Source: Balanoglossus misakiensis
Taxonomy: Eukaryota; Hemichordata
Direction: 5' to 3'
NCBI GenBank assembly: GCA_040954595.2
Contig: CM082579.2
Span: 4,340,001 to 4,404,000 of the forward strand
Length of the DNA stretch: 64,000 nucleotides
The notes below the pieces were generated by a model. The model ran no database searches. It saw nothing but the letters and a program-made list of their open reading frames with translations, and had not been told where the DNA came from. A program made the translations under genes and the position numbers. Below, in pieces: positions 1 through 12,800 of the stretch; the first letter of the stretch is position 1; each line of letters opens with the position of its first letter.

Positions 1-455
1 ACTCTTTTGTCGTTCGGGGAACTTTTTTATTGGTCTCGAACAAATATTGCATTTCCAGCGATCGGTTTGGCACATACTCGTCAAAAACTTTGTTGGTGGT
101 GCGGCGGGAGTCGACACGCAGAATGTTTATGCTGACCCACTATTCCATACGGGAGAAGTTAAATCTTCCTTTACACGGACTCGACGGAACTGTATGTTGA
201 GATGCATGACCATCGCCGCTCCTTAATTTCATTGATTGATTAATTGATATCCGGAGTTGTTTTTCCTCGACGAGTCGCCAATGTCCAAGGACCAGTCGAC
301 GCTGTGCACATGTGTAGACAATATACGGTATTTTGCCCAGCTTTTGGCATTGCCTTCACTTTCCACACTCGATTCTGTCGTACATCCGTAGCCACCGGAA
401 TTATTGTTCGTGAATGGAGAACGGGGCGCTGGCTTTACATATCCACATCACCGAT
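1..455. other. Left edge, no assignable gene
   Basis: The first 200 or so bases are open in all three forward frames, but there is no convincing start codon, splice-site pair or recognisable protein. They could be part of a neighbouring gene cut by the window edge. I see no repeat or RNA gene here. Confidence 0.3.
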
Positions 456-908
456 TTAAAGTTCACGAATTATCTCAGAAGAAGTGTGAACATACGTTTG
501 CTTGAGGATGGCGGTGGCGCGACCCGTGACCACTATGGGATTAGTCAACTTTCCCCCGCGGGAGAGCACGGAGACGGCGGCGGGGTCAGAGAGGGTACGG
601 ATCTTGCTGCCACCGAGAGGGGCCACCACGATGGCTTCCGTGACAACCCTCGGTGTGTTGGGCGTCGGGAGACCGGGTGAAGCGAGCCAGTTTCCGTCGC
701 CGCGCTCTTCTTCATCCATGATGTCTAAATCGCCGAGGCTGCCCACGATTGTGGAGAGACTGGGCAAGAATCTTATGGCGGGCGGCAGATTCAGCGGCAA
801 GTGGGCGCACTCCGTCGGTAAACTGTTACCGAGGTAAGGAAAACCATACAAATTGGGAAGTAATACAGTGACCAACCAGATACATCTTGCTATAAGCACC
901 ATCAGCAT
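456..908. other. GC-rich open block, probable exon on one strand
   Basis: This block is clearly richer in G+C and CpG than its flanks and is open on both strands. On the + strand an ATG at 508 (A at -3, G at +4) opens 108 codons plus two bases, ending at a strong donor (GAG then gtaagg) at 833/834. The peptide is Ser/Pro/Arg-rich, with no domain I recognise. It ends in phase 2, the same phase as CNBD2 exon 1, so it could splice in frame to CNBD2 exon 2 as an alternative first exon. On the - strand an ATG at 906-908 opens 150 codons beginning with a hydrophobic, signal-peptide-like stretch. A weaker acceptor and a gtatgt donor are also visible on that strand. Both frames share the same wobble positions, so base composition cannot separate them. 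Confidence 0.35.
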
Positions 909-2086
909 GATAAGCCAAGAGAAGAAGTTCAGTTGCAGTCGTTATTGATTTCTGACGTTGTCACAGTGTCAAACAGATTTTCTTGACTTTACAAATAACA
1001 CTTTCAACCAATATTACATGCATAACAACAGAAGTTGGTAGGGTACGATTCTCTTGAAATATCTACAATGACGGTTTAACGCGCACATTCAGTGCGGGCG
1101 GCGATATAGTCACTTGGGTTCTAGAGGCCGAAAGGAAATCATAACATCCTCAGTTTATACTTTTTTCATATTCTACTCTTCTTTGACGTTTGGTTTATGG
1201 GCTCTTCAGTCGCCGTCTCAAGGAGACGAGTAATTGGTCTATAAATGAGGGCATGATCGTGACGAAGGGCACGGACGGATCTTTCGTGTTTTTGTGTGAA
1301 AACAACATTCTGATGTTTACCACTTGTACCATTCCTTTCATCATTACATCGATCGCACGTGAACTTGAAAGTTAATTAGTCTTCACACGGCCACGGACTC
1401 CCTTTCTTCGTGTGATTTGCGGGATTCGCACTGCTGTGAAAGTTTGCGTACATGAAACGAGAGTGTGTAAAATTTGTTAGTTGATTCACCAAAGCAAATT
1501 TCCATCAATGTACGCTGTTTGTTCTTCAGCGGCCATATTTGCTAGCTTATATCCCTGCCAAGACATACAGACATCGAGAATGCCGTACACGGCAGTGATT
1601 TTTCATCCGTGACAATACGTTAATCGTTCTTAACTGTGCGGTTATCGTAAAGTTCGTCCCAACGGACAGGCTTACCGTGGCAGCGAGCAAACTGAGTGTC
1701 GCGTTTGACCTTGATGACGCGTTGCTAGGTGACAAGGACAAACTGTCGACAGCGCCGGTACATAGAGGGCGTTGTATATGACTACTGCTGGACACCTGTT
1801 GGATCATAGGCCTTCCATGGTCGAATCTAAATTGCAGATTCGCAAACTCTTTTTTTCGAGAGTGGTATTGATATGGCATCATATTGGTTTACATGGCTAG
1901 GTTGACCCACCCAAACCAATTAAAACCACATCTCGCCAGATCTAGTTACACCACAGGCATTGTTTGTGGTTGCGCCTAAAAAATGTTTCATTTTAGCATC
2001 TTTTACAAATTGGCAGTCTGAATGCCGGTGCGTTTATTTTTATAGCCAAGGCACGTATAGGCATGAATGAAAACAAAACGGCGTAG
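909..2086. other. Upstream region of CNBD2, no gene seen
   Basis: CpG is frequent and there is no convincing splice-bounded frame. A 13-base RFX/X-box-like sequence, GTTGCTAGGTGAC, lies at 1721-1733. Open frames at 1547-1882 (-) and around 1635-1785 (+) look protein-like in composition but lack supported ends. Confidence 0.4.
1721..1733 (+). promoter_or_regulatory. X-box-like (RFX) site upstream of CNBD2
   Basis: GTTGCTAGGTGAC resembles the imperfect inverted repeat bound by RFX factors (GTTGCY, short spacer, RGYAAC), with one mismatch in the right half. RFX factors control ciliary genes in animals, and CNBD2 is linked to sperm and cilia in mammals, so the position about 650 bp upstream of the start codon is suggestive. 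A single motif of this length can occur by chance. Confidence 0.25.
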
Positions 2087-2094
2087 TATAAAAG
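2087..2094 (+). promoter_or_regulatory. Candidate TATA box for CNBD2
   Basis: TATAAAAG lies 292 bp upstream of the CNBD2 start codon. If used, transcription would begin near 2117, leaving a 5' leader of about 260 bases. No initiator or transcript evidence is available. Confidence 0.3.
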
Positions 2095-2378
2095 CGTGAG
2101 ATGCGCCCACTACATCGAAAAGAAATTTTGATAAATGGATTAACAGTGTTAGAGAAATCGAACAGAAAGGGATTTGAGGGGATATATGAAGGACAGACAA
2201 TAGGACTCCTGGAAAAGATAACCACGTGCGTATAAAGGTGTCATTGTGGTGTTGGCATCGATCTGACAAAACCCCCCATCTTAGCTACAGCCCCCTTTGT
2301 TTGTGGCTATTCTTTTTGACTTGGGCACGGGGAAATAGTAGTGGAGTACCCGAGGGGGTAGCTAGTTCACCGCCGACC

Positions 2379-2449
2379 ATGGCTGCTTCGACGAGTCAAG
2401 GCTATGACACGGACACGAGCGACCAGCCGTCCGAGCGAAAGTGGGACAG
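2379..2449 (+). CDS. CNBD2: CNBD2 exon 1, start codon
   Basis: Encodes residues 1-23 and two bases of codon 24. The ATG sits in a strong ACCATGG context. The exon ends CAG before a gtgaga donor, in phase 2. The peptide is polar, Ser/Thr/Asp-rich and probably disordered. Confidence 0.75.
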
Positions 2450-5400
2450 GTGAGAGAGAGGTTGACCCTTGCCCTCGTGAGTTTTAATTGCCCTGACGTT
2501 CAAGTCCTGCGGGCTCGCGTCGCGTGCAAACACAGACGCGTCCAGCGTTGACGGAAGATGGAAGTACTGTCACATAGCTCGCACGGAGAGTCATTCGGGT
2601 GAGGGGGGGGGTGTCAACGAAATATGTGATTAGCCTACATTTCGGTGTATGTTATCATTCGATCGATACCAGGGGTTCAATTCGGGGCCAAACATAGAGT
2701 GTCGGAAAGCCAACACCGGTTCGAAACATGCAACCGTCCGCGTACTGCCGACACTGTATTGTCTAGTAGTCCTGTTGGGTATGTAACGAGTTTCGGACTC
2801 TTTAACATGAAAAACATCGAGCGATTCTGACATACTGTTTGTTTTTTCCTTTTTTTCTCTGACAGGCGAAATGCCCAGACTTCACTTTTCGAAGAAAAAA
2901 GACCAGAACGACGCAAACACATGAGGAGGCTGGGCTCGACGATATCGCTGACTGGCAGCGAGTCAACCACAGATCCAAACGATCCAAAGGCCGACTGGAC
3001 GGTAAGCAAATCAATACATATTCGACCGCATCGATCGTAGCAAAAACCGGAAAGTACTCTGAAAGTACGGATTCAAATCTAGACAAACCATTTGACAAGA
3101 TCTGGCAATGCCTTATTTTATCGACTGCAAACCTGCGTATTGTCACGTACCCGAAGCACTGTGGATTTCAACACCAACAAAATACGCCTGAGGTTCCCAT
3201 ACAATAGTTATAATTAATGTGTTTTGGGTGATATCGATTCCGATAGGCGTACAATATGTAAGAAACACAGTAAATCGTCTCGACAGAGTTCGGGGACAGG
3301 CTGAATTCACACCTAACACCCCCTGAAGCCATAGCCAAAACGCCGATAGTTGGCAAACATCTCTGACGTTTTTATTGCTGCCAAACTGAAGTGCAAACCG
3401 GTTACGTCTTAAAAAGGGTATAATCATTGTTTAAGGAATTCGCCTTAATATCGATCGCTTGGTTGTTACCAACACGAAGCCAGTAGTCCCATACCGAAGT
3501 CTAGCGGTCATCGTTGCACTGATACTACTCGAAAACTTAGACAAAGTCCGAAATATCATGTAGAGGACGTCATTTCATGCCGTATCTGTACTATAGTTGC
3601 CAAATTGAACGCTATTGCCAACGAAATTTAGACTTTTTCCGTCCACAAGTTTGGTAGCCGCCGCAAGATCTGTCAGACTACACCGTTATAATTTAATAAG
3701 TAACATGCGAAACACAGGCAAGGTTCGATTTTATCGACTCGCCATGCGACCGCTCAGCGATAAGATTTTTTTTTTTGTATCAGGGACCGGGACTTGGAAA
3801 CAAAACAAAACTATTCGCTCGATCGCCTTCGGGATCCCTGTGTGACGCTTTGTCAAGTTCACTTCTGAGTCTATTAAGTGCAATGAATATTCAGTACTTG
3901 CGACAATTACATCTCATTTCGGAAAATGTGTTTATGGGTTGAATTATTCACGACCCTGTGTCCTTCATGTTGTCTGGATTCCGCTTAATGCAGAACTAAT
4001 TGTAAAGTTTTTACGACTTCTCATAAAATCAATGCAAACGCCAAAGAGCTGAATACCGGAAATAGTCCGTACATTTTCTCGGTTATATTTTCCCTCGGAC
4101 AGCCGTAAGATGTTGGAGATTTTTTTTCTCAGTGCGAACTGAAGGGAGGCACCTGAAACTACTTACTCGAGACCAACTTGAGGTTTACTCTTAATGGTTA
4201 GTTAGTACTGGACGAATAATGAAAGGTAAACGAGACCCAAAGCACATAAAAGACGCGAGCGGGTGTGATTTTATCGCCATTGTTTTTGAAATCGACTGAG
4301 AGTGGGAAGAATGGTTTTCACAATTGCACGAAGTGAGGACACAGTGCTTTAGAATTACATGCAAATAGTAAACATGCCATCAGGACACATAATGGCCGCC
4401 ACTTCAGAGTTTTGTAACGGTTTGTTGTAAGTTCCTGTAAAACACACGAAAGCAAATTGACTCGAGGAGAACGCAATGATTTCGTGCGTCATATGCAGTC
4501 AATGAAAGTAATTGCGTGTTTCAAGAGACCGGACTACGTAATTTTATCTTCATGCGGAGAATGAGATGATTCATGATTGCCTATTTTCACAAATTTGCGC
4601 TGGTAGAGGGACTGCTGTATCATAGAGTTTACAGAATAGGCCTAACGACTGAGATAATTTAATTCATTATCTTGGTTTGTGTAATTGTCGATTTGGCGTC
4701 AGTTCTAATGTACACCACGCATGTTTTGATTTCGAAATTGTGGCAAATGACGGGATAGAGCATTGAATTGCCCCAACACCCTGTATATGTACAGCTGCAG
4801 ACAATTACTAGTAAATAAAGCAGCGAGAGTCTTTGTCTCCACTTAGCAGCAAGTACGTACTTCACCTGGAAAGAAATGACCCGGTTGTAGGATACTTAAA
4901 AGTTAGTGCAAACACATTTGGAACAACCGCGTAGTTACGGTTACAAAATATGTATACTTTTTTTTTCTCTGCAGCCCTACATGCGATTTCGAAGAAAGGC
5001 TCGGGTTTTGTACCTGTTGTGTACAGCATGTTTGGCATACATGAAGTAAGTAGAATGGTTAAATTTGTTTGGTTTTTGATTGTCTGATAGGCCTAACTGC
5101 ACTCCTAGCCTAATCTAAGCACATTGATCACGCAAACTAATTTTTGTACAATGATTGTTTCAGATCCGCCTCGGCTTCGGCCATGAAGGGAAGCTGGCTG
5201 GAGGTTGTGGAGAAGACCCTGCAGGCCGCCGAGGAGGAAGCGAGGAAATCCGGCACGGACACCAAGAACACCAAAGCTACAATCATCAGTGCGGCCCATC
5301 CAGATCTCACCTTTGACGCCTCCAAGTACCTGAGATTTTCGAAGCGTGAGGTACGTGTGTCCGAGCATGGAGGTACCACTGTGGTACGGTGGCTCCATGG

Positions 5401-8400
5401 TAACGCAATGAAGGGCGCCCTCGTAACACTTCATTTTCGTCTCCAGTTATTAAGTTCAGCCTGATTCGAAGTTAACTCAAAGCCAGCAATCACTGGTAAT
5501 AGTGCTTTCCCCGACTCTATCAATGTATTTAGCATGGATTTAAAACTTCTGTTCGTATTAAAGTACTGTATATAGACCTATGTGAAGGGCGCTAACTCGT
5601 CGGACTCGGGGAAAAGGTAAATAGCGAGCACTTTGTGGTTATTGACCACAAAAACGTGTTTATGTAAGAAATCATGTAAATACATGAATTTTAATCCATG
5701 TATTCTTAGTTTGTAATCATAAAGAAAACAGGAGAGACAGGGCGGCGCGCAGAAGCCCATTATCACTTAAACAATTCGTTATGCAACCAGGTCAACTCAA
5801 TAGCTCGCCGTGATCGTCTAGTGGTTAGGACATTGCGTTGTGGCCGCAATAACCCAGGTTCGAATCCTGGTCTCGGCATTACACCATAGGTGTGATATCA
5901 CGACAAAGTAACCGGTTTTTTTACCGTCCCTTTTTGACTCTTCTATACCATGGACACTACATTTATCCCGTTTTTCTACAAATCTTGTTGGCTTTTACCC
6001 TTTTTTCGCCCATAATTTTTTTCAGAGTTACGACTACGTCGTGTGAGGTAGTCACATGCAAATAGGACAGATGAGCGAGATAAACACGTCACTGTGACGA
6101 TTCTCGGGCATCTAATGACCGAAACTAGAATATCCAAACTCTCGTGGATTTCTTTTGCTAGTCGATCGTCTCTCATATTACCCTGACAGTAATACAAGAT
6201 ATACGATAGCGCGCACCTTCAGCCGCATATTGAGTACGCACCTTTGAACTTAAACCTGTCGATGCGACATGGATACATACATAGGGGCCTACATGTACTT
6301 CAAAACGAAAATATGCACCAGACAATTAATAATAGAACTTATAAAAAAAAGATCCTACCGGAAGTTGAGGTCCATAATACACACATGGTGACGTCACGTT
6401 TCTTCGCGAGAATCTAATCACAGCTTGAATCTTGGTGCTTCTAGCAGAATGCGCCCGGTGGTCGTGACCTTGGTTCACCGGGCTCAAAGTCAAAGAGCTC
6501 CTAACTAGACTCGCTAACTTTCCAGACATTATGATGTCAGAACGTTATCGCCAAACGACGACGCAGAATTGGACCACGTGCTACCTCAGGCAATCACCGC
6601 CATACCATTATCGTCAAATATTCCGTTGTCAAGTTGTCACATGCCAGCCAGAACCGGGATACACCATGAATTCCCCTGAAATGTTAATTAGGCGGGTAAA
6701 AATGAATCGCGGGGAAATTTTGATTAAAAACCTACTTCACTCTAACAAATGAAGTTAGTTACAACAAACTAGAAATAAATGTGTAATTCGCAAACAGTCA
6801 AGGATCATCAAACCTGTTTCCTCTTAAATTCGGTTAATATCTGAAGAGCTATGAATTGTTCTGTGAGAAATATTAATTTTGCTCGATCCGTCAATGAGGA
6901 ACTAATAAACGATCCCAATATACAATGTATTATCATACAAACATTATGAAATGTTGATAAAAGCCGATGTAACTAAGTTCAAGATACAAGCAATCTCTTG
7001 CGGACAAAGGATGCCGTACAAACGTACAGCACACCTGTGTGTCGAAATTTTTCTGAGCAAATCAATTTGACGAGAATAGATTCATGATGGGCGTGGTTGG
7101 CTAAGTGTGAGCATGGCAGTATAAAGAAAGTTCTGGATGAAAAATGGGTGTCTTCCAAGCCCTGTGCGTGTTACAATTGATGTGCGTTGTCCGCCTGCAG
7201 GCGTCACGGTTAGCTTGAGCAACAACGGAATTGGACGGAAATGGCGTTGACTTCTCAGTAATTTTCTCAAATATGTTTGTATCTTACAGGACAGCATACC
7301 GGGAAAGATCAAGGAATATCTACGTACACCGAGTGAAAGAAGATCTCCAGAAGTTGTGCAAAACGTGAGTCTCAAAGTTGGCAACACTGAAGCCTGACTG
7401 AAACACATCGCGACAGTTTGATTGCATTGTGTCATGAACGTACGAGAGAGCCTTGCTGCAGCTTATCTTATACTATAGTATACAGTTATTAGGAAAGTAA
7501 ATATCACAGATACGTGAAAGTATCTAAATCAAGAATATGGAATTACTTCTTCAAAGGAAAAGTAATCGTTTGCTTACCTTAGTAAAGGTTGGCGAAAAGT
7601 AGCTTCACTTGTTCCCTCACAAACGACAGTGTGATTTTGGCCCGCTCCGTCCGCCGGAGAAAACGTAACGCTCTTTCTATTGTCCTGATTGCACTGTCCA
7701 TTGTCATCGCCACGGACACGGCAAACACCCTTCGCTGTTCCTTGTCATTTCTGCGGCAGATTTGTGAGTTGACATTCGGCGAGAAGGCGTCTTCGTTTCC
7801 GTGCAACGTGGTGGTTTCTCCCTGCTGGGTTCTGCACGTTGTTCGGTCGTCTGAAAGGAAGGTGTCGAACGCGAACGGCTATTATCACATACTTGTAAAT
7901 GTGACAATGATGTATACTGTGAACATGGAATGATAAAAGTGATAATTTAAAATCCCATGCGGCGATAAGTGTAGAAACTTGAAGAGTTCTGGCTTGTGAT
8001 ATGGAAATGATGACACCGTCAGGGACTTTTCAACGCATACTTCGAGTTGCAGGTGACTTCATATTTGCGATGCGACTGTCCATGTCCTCGCGAGAGACTT
8101 CGACGATAACCCGGTCGCGAAGACGGCGCCCCGAGTCGTTGCTAAGAGAAAGATGGCGTAAACAAGTCAAATAAAACTATCGATATTCGTCAATTGTGGA
8201 CATAGGAGGTGTTTCAATGCAAACGAATCGGGTTATTAGATTTGCACTGGCGTCACCTTAAGGCCTCAGTTCTCTAATTCCGACTGCTTTTAACAGATCC
8301 AGAAATAACGCACTAATGGTAATGCCGACCGAAATTGTCCATCAGATCGAAAACAACGACGCAGTCTCCATGGCGACCTTTATTGGCGACGATCGTTCTG

Positions 8401-9810
8401 TAATGGGTGGTCGATCTAGCGTGCTCATCACTTACCCGAGTGTGCTAGTATTCGAGCCCCTTTTTCGCATCAAATTATCCGTGATGTCTGTCAAATTTAG
8501 TCACTCTCCGACGCGAGAAAATGTCGAAAATGAACCTGAAGCAAACTGCGGAACCAGAAGGTCGTGCGTTCAATGACAGCGCGAGCCTTCGTGATGGACG
8601 TTTTGGGGGCGAAAAAAATGAGATTTTCCTCATTTAAATTATCCACATTAATTTAGATTGCGTTGATCGTTTCCCACTTTTGACGAAGAAAACAACATCA
8701 TTTGATTTGCACTCAAGGCGCGTTAATTTATATAGTCAGCAAATCCCGAGCTCCCAAGCGGCCACCAAGCCCAACTCAGTTGTCTCAAAAGCCACTCTAA
8801 CTGAATTAGGTCTCGAAAACATTAACGGTTCCATTAAAAAATGACAATGCTAGAAATACCAGAGTAATTTGATTTGAGACCAAATCCAACAAAAGAAGCA
8901 GAGTTTCTTTGGCTAAATGCCATTACTCCCAGAAATGTACGGAGTAAGGCGATCCCGCTAGGAATTTTGTTCGGAGTATTATGGCATGGTGTTTTTTTTG
9001 TGGACGGCCGATTGTCATGAAACAATTTTCTTGCAAGGCTCTTAGTGGCCGTGCGCGTAAAATTCATTATTTTAATTTTCTGTGATAAGCTATTTATAGA
9101 CAAAATTATAGAAATTTATGCTTTGTTCATTTAATTCTGAAAGTAATAGGATTTATCTCGGCGCATATACGATATCTCAGACGTCATTGCTATTCCTGTA
9201 ACATGCCAATACCATTATCGCAAGGCCGTTGGGATTGCTGAAACGAATGATCTACGAAACAATTCGTTATCACAAGGCTTCTCTACCCTGGGTCCCAACG
9301 CGAGCTTCTATGAGGTCAGATGCTAGCCTACTGAAACCACAGGGCCAATCCAATAATCATCTCTTAATTTCTCTCATACAGATTGTAAGAACCATGCAAC
9401 AGTTCGAAGAGTTTGCCAAATACCCGCCAGACATCCAGACACAAGTGTGCAAAGAGGCTTGGTGGGATAAGTAAGTGTCTTCTCTGCGATACGTCATACT
9501 GCTCAACATAATTTCCTGCATGTGTGGTTGGTTGGTCGGTTGGATGGATGGATGGATGGATAGATAGATGGATGAATTTGACACTTTTGTGTATAGTTGT
9601 ATCTGCACCTGATTAATGAGCGTGTAAACTTGCTATAAACGTTGAATTCATCCATTTCATACAAAGGTTTGGAAGAAATCGGGTCATCTGCAGAGAAGGC
9701 CAGGATCCAGAAGGACTGTACATCGTCTTGTCTGGCAAACGTAAGTAAACCTTACGATCTGCTGTTGTTATTGTTGGTGGTGGTGGTGCCGTTGTTGTTG
9801 TTGTTGTTGT

Positions 9811-9889
<79 letters not shown>

Positions 9890-12800
9890 AAATCTATATA
9901 AATCGTGATTTAATGTTCACAGTTACTGAAAACACTTCAAATGGACAGACCTTCGTCTTGAAGAAAGGTGACAAGTTTGGCGTAAGTATTTCACTATTTT
10001 CTACTCATTTCGAAAAAAGGTATCTTCTATTCTGCAAACAGCTTGCCCCAGGCGTGGTATCATTAATTTCTAGACATTCCATTCAGGACAAAGAACACAT
10101 GTTTATATATATTTTAAAATTTATCGCAAATACTAATACATTGTATTTAATAACTGACCCCAAACTCGCACTGTGTGTATCATTTGCAGGAGGCTGACAT
10201 AATTCGCGGGGGAAAGAGACGAAGTACCGTCATGACAAAAGGCGATGTTGAACTGTTCTGCCTTCACGGACAGGTAAGTCACGTTTTCTGAGCGCCACAC
10301 ACAAAACTCGCCTGTCCCAGCCTGGGACAGAAACAAGTTGATTGTAATAAAGACGCACAAAACTCAGACTACGTTGACGTTTTACGAGAGGAAATAAGGA
10401 AGACGATCGATGACGAGTTTCGCGTTTGCAGAGATAATAAATGTATTGGGACGCATTGACGGCTTGGAAACAACGATACAATTAAAACTGGAGTTACATG
10501 ATGAATCATACGCCTGATTTCTCCTGGTAGCATGGGCCAAAAACGACGAAAGACGCAGCCAACCAAAGACATATTTTATATGACAGTGCGGATGATACTG
10601 TCAACGTTTTAACATACACGGCGGTAAAATATATTCAGTAGGCCTACATGTAGGCGACACGTAAAGTAAGCGTTCCGCTCTTAGATATTTTTGTTTCCGT
10701 TTTTCCCCAAGGATTACGACGAAATTTTCAACACCAAGCTAGATTTAACACCGGAAGCGTGCATAGAATACCTAAGGTAAGAGGAAAAATATCGTGTACT
10801 TTGAAATTCTGCGTCAATGCAACCAGTGACGATTGCCTGGCAGTTTCACATGGTACTCATATCATATATTTTCTCTTGTGGTAGGGAGTTCCCAGTTTTC
10901 AAAGCCTGGCCAGGGTTGGATCTACTTCTGGAGGCACCGAGCACGGTTTGGGGATTTCAGAACTACAGGTAAGAGAGAAAAATGCGGCGACGTCGACGTT
11001 CGTACGGTGTGTCGCGACAGGCGAGCGTATACCAGATGGTCAGTTATATAATTCATCGCATACGCACGTTCCACAGGCCGTGGTGTCAATAATAAAATGA
11101 AATCGTGAAGACTGTTAATGCGACTTTGAAAATAATTATCGTTGCACATTTTCACACCAACAGACCTGGTCAAGTTATTGTTCCAGACAGCAGAGAGAAT
11201 GAATACATTTTCATCGTCAAATGCGTGAGTATAATTGATCAATTCTCTGGGTGAGAAAACAAACGATAGACGCTAACAACTTTCCCACCTTTGAGGGCGT
11301 CGTGCATTTGCTGACAACCCCGTTGATATTTCTCCTTGTAGGGTAAATGCGACGTCCTGAAGAAACTTATACCGAAAGTCTGCTGCATCGATCGCAGTAA
11401 AACCTTATACAGAGAGTACAAGAAAGCAGAGGGCGCAGTTGAAATTGCAAATAAACACAAAGACACCGAAATCAAAATGACTGAGAGGGAAAATTGTGAG
11501 TATTCCGGAGACCTTTGTCAACCATCTTCATAAGGCACCAGATTTACTTTTTTATTCTCCTCTAGAGCGTGTAATTTTGTCCATACTAACTAGAAGATAA
11601 CATTTTGTGATTTATCGACGGCATATCATTCTCTCTGTTGCATAGCCGTTTTTGTGACCTCCATCAAATCCAAGAAGAAGATCGAGAACCCTCGCCAAGC
11701 TCCCGTGCCGAGAGAATCCATCTCAGCGATGCCGGAGCAGATTTTGGAAAGAAGGAAGAAACTCAAGCCAGGAATGTTTGTCAAGGTAAACAAGAAAAAA
11801 CATGCAACTATAAAGGAAACCTTTATTTTGCAAGACATTTTTTCATGATGGTCGGCGTTCATTACCTCACTTGACATTTGAATCCCTTTTGAATGATTCA
11901 AGTTCCCTAAAAAAATCTTTTTGTACTGGAAAAATCTTTCAAGCTTATTATCTCCATTCAACGACACGAACTTCGCACACTAAGCTCATGAACTGACTTA
12001 TAAGTTTCTTTTTATTTATATTAAGTATTTTGTGATTTACTTTTTTCCTCACTGCATGACAGACGCTGGATGAGGTAGCTTTTTAATTTGAACACATTTT
12101 TCGTTCATTTCTCTTTTGTGTGATTTTACTTTTTTGACCGTTCTGAGTGATGTGTTTGCTGCAGTTTTCTCATTTCCCCCTCTAGAGCTTAACTTTAGTC
12201 TCTGCAGTGATTATCTTGATAACCTGGCCAGCCTTTCTGTAGAATCCCCACGGAGTTTTCCAAATTTTTGCTGCGCAGTTGCAAACAAATAATACACGGT
12301 CAGAGCTTATTTTTGAAACGCGCAGACCTTTGTCAAATCTCCAGGTTAATGCCGCCTAAATTACACAACAATAACAAGACTCAATCCCGATATGATCAGG
12401 TCAAGAGATCACCATGACAGAGACTAATGTTCTGCACCGTGATATCGATCGCTGATAAAACATATATCAAGAAATATTTACGTGATTACACTGTAATCTT
12501 ATAGACGCCAACGATATTGACGGAATGACTTTCATCATGGTGTATGTGTTCTATTCTGGTCAATTTGTCGAATATTCAACCACTCTCGAGATGATGTCAC
12601 CGTTTTTTTTATATCATCCACAGATTCCACGTAAAATGCTGCAAACGTACGGCGTCAATGGAAGTTTGCGCAAGGGAAGCGAACCAAACATTCCTCGCTG
12701 TGTCAAACTCTCTGAATTACAGGCTGGCGATTGCTTTGTAAGTAGCGCCAGCTACGGCTAATTGTACAGTTCAAGCTTGCTACTTGACACTTTTTCTACT

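Larger units (their letters stand above)
5351..7289 (+). other. CNBD2 intron 4, hosting a tRNA gene
   Basis: A 1.9-kb intron with normal CpG density. It contains the tRNA-His gene at 5807-5878 on the same strand as the host. I see nothing else in it that I can assign. Confidence 0.75.

Noticed and set aside
2226-2378. Extending CNBD2 upstream of the ATG at 2379
   Set aside because: The frame is open, but it begins at GTG and has no ATG; the ATG at 2379 has a strong context.
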